Assembly: GCF_004803835.1 (NCBI RefSeq)
Contig: NZ_CP012545.1
Span: forward strand, 1,302,001-1,366,000
DNA length: 64,000 bases
DNA from: Campylobacter sp. RM6914
Lineage (GTDB): Bacteria > Campylobacterota > Campylobacteria > Campylobacterales > Campylobacteraceae
Direction of reading: 5' to 3'
Shown here in pieces: positions 60,070 through 64,000 of the stretch. The notes under the pieces were generated by a model, which did no database searches, had not been told where the DNA came from, and saw nothing but the letters and a program-made list of their open reading frames with translations. Position 1 is the stretch's first letter; every line of letters starts with the position of its first letter. The translations under genes and the position numbers were made by a program.

Positions 60070-62160
60070 ATGTGTGAGTTTTTAGACCAATTTTGGAAGC
60101 ATAAATTATTTTTAGATAAAGAAAAAGTCATCATTGCAGATGAGAGAATTTTAGCAGTTTTAGTGTGTGCCGATGAAGAGAATTTTGATAGATTTATCGC
60201 GCTTAGCGAATTTAGACAGATACTGCATTCGCTAGGCTTAAGAGCCGATGTTTTTAGTATACAAAGCGCACAAATAGGCATAATAAACGCGCTTAAAAAT
60301 GCAAAAATATCAAAACAAAAACTGCTAAAAAATATAAAACTTATTAAAGATGAAAATATAATCAGCAATGAAAAATTTATTAAATTAGAAAACTTTATAA
60401 ATAATTTATCACAAGAGCTAAATTTTAACCATCAAACAAGCGAAAGCAAGCATGACTTTTTTCATGATAAGATAGAAAAATTAAATGAAATTTCAAAGAT
60501 TATCACTGATCTTGATAAAGATGGTTTTTTTACCCAAAGAGCTCAAAACGCAACACAAAAGATCAAAGAACTAAAATTTAATGTCGCACTCACGGGAGTG
60601 ATAAATTCCGGCAAATCAAGCTTACTAAATGCACTTTTAGGCGAAAAACTCCTAGGCACCTCAAATGTGCCTGAAACAGTAAATTTAACCATATTAAAAC
60701 ACGCCAAAGAACCTTATGCAAACGTAAATTTCTGGAACGAAGAAGAGCTAAAACAACTTGAGATCACGCCTGATAATGAGCATTTAAATTTAGTTGGTAG
60801 CAGTAAAAAAATAAAAAAAGAGGAGCTAAAGAACTACACTTCGGCAAAAACTAAAATTTCACAAACCGTAAAAAGCGTCGAACTGTATGAAAACTTGGAG
60901 CTTTTACGAGATAACATCTGCATAATCGACACTCCCGGCATCGATGATGCGGTGTTTTTAAGAGAAGAGCTTGTTAGGAGATTTATGAGCGAATGCGATT
61001 TGATGGTTCACCTTATGAACGCCTCGCAAAGCACGACTCAAAAAGATGTAGAATTTATAAAAAATTCACTAAAAAACTCACATATCGTGTGCCTTGTAGT
61101 GGTGCTAACTCACGCTGATCTGCTAAGCCAAAAAGAGCTAAGCGAAGTTATAGAATACACGAAAAAAAGCATGGAAAAAGAGGGCTTAAGGGATGTGAAA
61201 TTTTTTAGTGTAAGCTCAAAAAGATACTTTGAAGGCAAGGATGATAGCGGCGTAAGTGAATTTAAAGAGTATCTTTACGAAACATTTTTTGGAGAAGACA
61301 ACGACAAATCAAAACTAAGCATAAACGCCTACAAGATGGAACTTGGCGCTGTTGCAGACGAGTTCTTAAGACAGTGCAAAACCCAACTTTTAACTCTAAA
61401 CGGCTCAAATTTAGAATTAAACAAAAATTTAAATGACATCAAAGAGCAAAAACTTGCCTTGCAAAACGAGATAAAAAATATCAACGAAACAGTTAAATTT
61501 GAACTTGACAAGATAGACGTAGACAGCTTAAATTCACAGTTTCTGCTCACTCTTAAAGGACTTGCAAACACCATCAAAGACAAAGTCATAAACGAAAATG
61601 CATACCAAAAAAGACAAGGCAAGAGCGACGAAAAGCGCATAAATTATATCATTCAAAGTGCGTTAAATGATGGAATTTTAAATGCCGCAAGACTTAGTAG
61701 AAACGAAATTTTAAGACAGATAACATCTTGCACCGATACTTTAAATTTAAATTTTAACGACTTGAATATAAAAGTGGATAGTAAAATTTTTAACATCGGA
61801 GAATATCTTAGCAAGCAAAATATCGTTTTTGACTACGTAAAAATTTGCACCGATATATCAAAAAGCCTAAAACAAAAGGATCAAAGCGGCGTTTTGAGTG
61901 CGCTTGATGAGTTCTTAAAAGATAAAAACATAATAAATTTTGCAAAAAATTTAGCCATATTTGAGAGAGAAAAATTTCAAGCCCAACTTGATGAAAATTT
62001 AAAGACAAAACAAGAAAAACTATCACAAAATGAAAAAATCCTAAGTCTTGAGCTTAAAAATTTAAATAAAACAAGCGAAGAATTTAATGAAAAACTAAAC
62101 CAAACAATAAAGCTTGAAGCCGAACTTGAGGGGATTATGAAGAGGTTGAAAGATGCTTAA
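60070..62160 (+). CDS. Dynamin-like GTPase 1
   Basis: A 696-residue bacterial dynamin-like protein. GTP-binding motifs: G1 GVINSGKSSLLNAL (about residue 176), G3 DTPGIDD (about 287) and a G4-like LTHADL. The rest is helical stalk (residues 430-690) with strong coiled coil. In C. jejuni two neighbouring dynamin-like genes also follow frdCAB and form mixed membrane-tethering complexes. This is the first of such a pair, overlapping the second by 8 bp. Confidence 0.85.
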   Translation: MCEFLDQFWKHKLFLDKEKVIIADERILAVLVCADEENFDRFIALSEFRQILHSLGLRADVFSIQSAQIGIINALKNAKISKQKLLKNIKLIKDENIISNEKFIKLENFINNLSQELNFNHQTSESKHDFFHDKIEKLNEISKIITDLDKDGFFTQRAQNATQKIKELKFNVALTGVINSGKSSLLNALLGEKLLGTSNVPETVNLTILKHAKEPYANVNFWNEEELKQLEITPDNEHLNLVGSSKKIKKEELKNYTSAKTKISQTVKSVELYENLELLRDNICIIDTPGIDDAVFLREELVRRFMSECDLMVHLMNASQSTTQKDVEFIKNSLKNSHIVCLVVVLTHADLLSQKELSEVIEYTKKSMEKEGLRDVKFFSVSSKRYFEGKDDSGVSEFKEYLYETFFGEDNDKSKLSINAYKMELGAVADEFLRQCKTQLLTLNGSNLELNKNLNDIKEQKLALQNEIKNINETVKFELDKIDVDSLNSQFLLTLKGLANTIKDKVINENAYQKRQGKSDEKRINYIIQSALNDGILNAARLSRNEILRQITSCTDTLNLNFNDLNIKVDSKIFNIGEYLSKQNIVFDYVKICTDISKSLKQKDQSGVLSALDEFLKDKNIINFAKNLAIFEREKFQAQLDENLKTKQEKLSQNEKILSLELKNLNKTSEEFNEKLNQTIKLEAELEGIMKRLKDA

Positions 62161-63982
62161 AAACTTTATAAATTCATATAAAAGTGCATACTTTAAAATT
62201 TTTAGTGATGATTTTTACGGGGATTTTAAACGCTTCGAACAAGCGCTTTTGGAGCCTAAATTTCACCCAAGTGCCGAGCTTAAAAACGAACTAAGGAAAC
62301 TTGATCTGTTTTTATGCGAGCCTGCACAAGTTGCTATCGTCGGTCAATTTTCAAGCGGTAAGTCAACATTTTTAAATGCCCTACTTGGTCAAAATGTCTT
62401 GCCAACAGGCGTTACGCCGGTAACCGCTCGCCTTACACACATTAAATACGGAGAAAATTTTTCGCTTAGGGTTGATTACAAAAACGGCAAAGAGCTAAAT
62501 TTAAACATATCAGAGATAGAGAAATTTGTCGACCAACGCGTATTTAACGACGATGTAAAGGATCTTTGCATATATGCTCCGCTTGAGATTTTAAAACGTG
62601 TAAATTTTATAGACACCCCTGACCTAAACTCGCTTTCAAGTTCAGACACAAATATCACCAAGGAGGTTTTAAGTGATGTTTGTGGGGTTGTGTGGCTAAG
62701 TCTTATTGAAAATGCCGCAAGAGCAAGTGAACTAAGCCAAATAAACGAGCTGGTAAAAAGCGAAGAAAAAAGCGCGATATGCGTGCTTAACCAAAAAGAT
62801 AAGCTAACCAAAGCCGAGCTTGATAATGTCATGACGCATGCAAAGGCAACATTTGACGGTATTTTTAAAGAAATAATACCGATATCTGCAAAACAGGCAA
62901 ATTTAGCACGTGAAAACGGCGATGAGGCTCTGGCAAATAGCTCAAATTTCAAGGCTGTTTTAGAGGCGATAGAAAATACCTTTGCAAATGAAGAGATAAA
63001 GCAAAATTTTGTCCTTAAAAAGTGCAAAAACATCTCGCAAGAGTTGATAAGCGAACATGAGTATTTCATGCAAGTTTATGAAAAAGGGATGAAAATTCTT
63101 AGCGATTTTGATAAAAATTTAGAAAAAAACCTGGCTCTTGTAAAGCAAAATTTCTCCCCTAAAATCGAGATAGCATTTAACGAGATCAAGCAAATCGCAA
63201 AAGTCATAGCAGACGAGATAGTCTCAAGCATGAAGCCAAAGAAAATGAGGCGATTTGAGCACAAAAAGACGATATTAAAAGGCAAAAAGATCGATCAAAT
63301 CGAATACGAAATAATGAGTTTTGACAATGATGAAATTTTTTCAAAGCTGATCTATAACGATGTTAAACTAGCAAAATTTTTTAGAATTTACAGACAAAAT
63401 TTAAAGAATTTACAAGATGAGCTTTGCACGGCCTTAAGTGAAATTTATGAAAATTTAGAAAGTGAATTTTTAATATACAAAAGCGAATTTGAAGGTGTCA
63501 GAAAAGAGAGTGCGGTGCATTCTGATATCGAATTTGCCACGATACGAGCTTATGCAGGAAGAATTTACGAGCTTGTGCTTAGGGATTTTGAAGCGATAAA
63601 ATTTGCCAAGATCCAAACACTTTTACTATTTTTTGAAAAATTAAATTTAAAAATCATAACAAACTACGAGAATGCAATAAAAATCGCAGTTCACTTCATC
63701 AAAGAAAAGATCGAAAATTCCATTGTTTCACACGAAAAAGATCCGATAAATTTCTCCGTTTACATACCAAGTGCAAATGAAATTTACGAAAGAGTTTTGA
63801 TCTCGTTAAATTTATATGAATTTGAAAATGAAATGCTATCAAACGCTTCATTTTTAAATAAAATTTTATCAAGCATGAGAAAAGAATTTAAAGAGACGAA
63901 AGAGGCCAAAGAAGCTAGCCTATCCCACCTTAAAAATCATCATGAAACAATCATGCAAGAGCTTGCTGGGATTAAAATTTAA
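62153..63982 (+). CDS. Dynamin-like GTPase 2
   Basis: A 609-residue partner. G1 is VGQFSSGKSTFLNALLG (about residue 62), G2 Thr in LPTGVTPVTARLT, G3 DTPDLNS (Asp in place of the usual Gly after P), and G4 LNQKDKL. The C-terminal 320 residues are helical stalk. Overlap with the first gene indicates a heterodimeric or tetrameric pair for membrane remodelling. The stop lies 18 bp before the window end. Confidence 0.85.
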   Translation: MLKNFINSYKSAYFKIFSDDFYGDFKRFEQALLEPKFHPSAELKNELRKLDLFLCEPAQVAIVGQFSSGKSTFLNALLGQNVLPTGVTPVTARLTHIKYGENFSLRVDYKNGKELNLNISEIEKFVDQRVFNDDVKDLCIYAPLEILKRVNFIDTPDLNSLSSSDTNITKEVLSDVCGVVWLSLIENAARASELSQINELVKSEEKSAICVLNQKDKLTKAELDNVMTHAKATFDGIFKEIIPISAKQANLARENGDEALANSSNFKAVLEAIENTFANEEIKQNFVLKKCKNISQELISEHEYFMQVYEKGMKILSDFDKNLEKNLALVKQNFSPKIEIAFNEIKQIAKVIADEIVSSMKPKKMRRFEHKKTILKGKKIDQIEYEIMSFDNDEIFSKLIYNDVKLAKFFRIYRQNLKNLQDELCTALSEIYENLESEFLIYKSEFEGVRKESAVHSDIEFATIRAYAGRIYELVLRDFEAIKFAKIQTLLLFFEKLNLKIITNYENAIKIAVHFIKEKIENSIVSHEKDPINFSVYIPSANEIYERVLISLNLYEFENEMLSNASFLNKILSSMRKEFKETKEAKEASLSHLKNHHETIMQELAGIKI

Positions 63983-64000
63983 TTAGTATTGTTTATGATA

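Noticed and set aside
62153-63982. Truncation of the second dynamin gene by the window edge
   Set aside because: An in-frame stop is present at 63980-63982, so the gene is complete.

Overview
The window looks like a piece of a Campylobacter chromosome. The DNA is AT-rich, start sites often carry AAGGA-type ribosome binding sites, and the block lgt-frdC-frdA-frdB-(dynamin pair) matches the order I remember from C. jejuni. aspA-dcuA, tupA/tupBC, psrABC, galU-pgi and a tmRNA whose tag reads ANNVNFAPAYAKAA also fit that genus. I cannot fix the species from sequence alone.

Positions 1 to about 30,865 are a temperate podovirus-like prophage inserted at the 3' end of ssrA (tmRNA, 30,865-31,223, minus strand). 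Its integrase and excisionase lie next to ssrA. The other end is beyond the left edge of the window, and no lysis genes are visible here. The phage has two opposed transcription units around a control region at about 17.6-20.9 kb. The leftward unit runs almost without gaps from 17,623 to the window start: small regulators, a replication initiator containing iteron-like repeats (candidate origin), a helicase-loader-like protein, a VRR-NUC nuclease, TerS, TerL, portal, a scaffold-like protein, large internal-virion-type proteins, an SU10-type major capsid protein and a tail fibre. The control region holds a CI-type repressor with related palindromic operators on both sides, and a cargo pair (coiled-coil membrane protein plus exported staphylococcal-type nuclease). 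It ends in a structured leader resembling the C4/CI antisense-RNA immunity element of P1/P7/P4. The rightward unit (20.8-29.5 kb) encodes Erf-type annealing protein, YqaJ exonuclease, SSB, an AntA-type antirepressor, a P63C protein, three ribbon-helix-helix-like proteins and many small ORFs.

The right half is host chromosome. After ssrA come an HPt-domain protein, panB, ruvB, an AI-2E-family membrane protein, a HIT protein and a Cache-domain membrane protein. A two-component system follows, next to the psrABC molybdoenzyme operon. Then come dcuA and aspA, an ABC-F ATPase, pgi-galU, the divergent tungstate transport genes tupA and tupBC with a perfect palindrome between them, a YigZ/IMPACT protein, lgt and the fumarate reductase operon. 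A roughly 770-bp decayed insertion sequence and an OprD-like porin separate frdB from two adjacent dynamin-like GTPases. Together the host genes sketch anaerobic respiration: aspartate to fumarate by AspA, exchange with succinate by Dcu, reduction by Frd, and polysulfide or thiosulfate reduction by Psr.

The main items for follow-up are the C4-like RNA/antirepressor circuit, the iterons inside the initiator gene, the paired nuclease-like domains in the injected virion protein, and the perfect 21-bp promoter-bearing inverted repeats around one early gene. Two decayed elements also stand out: an internally deleted cytosine methyltransferase and a degenerate IS element.
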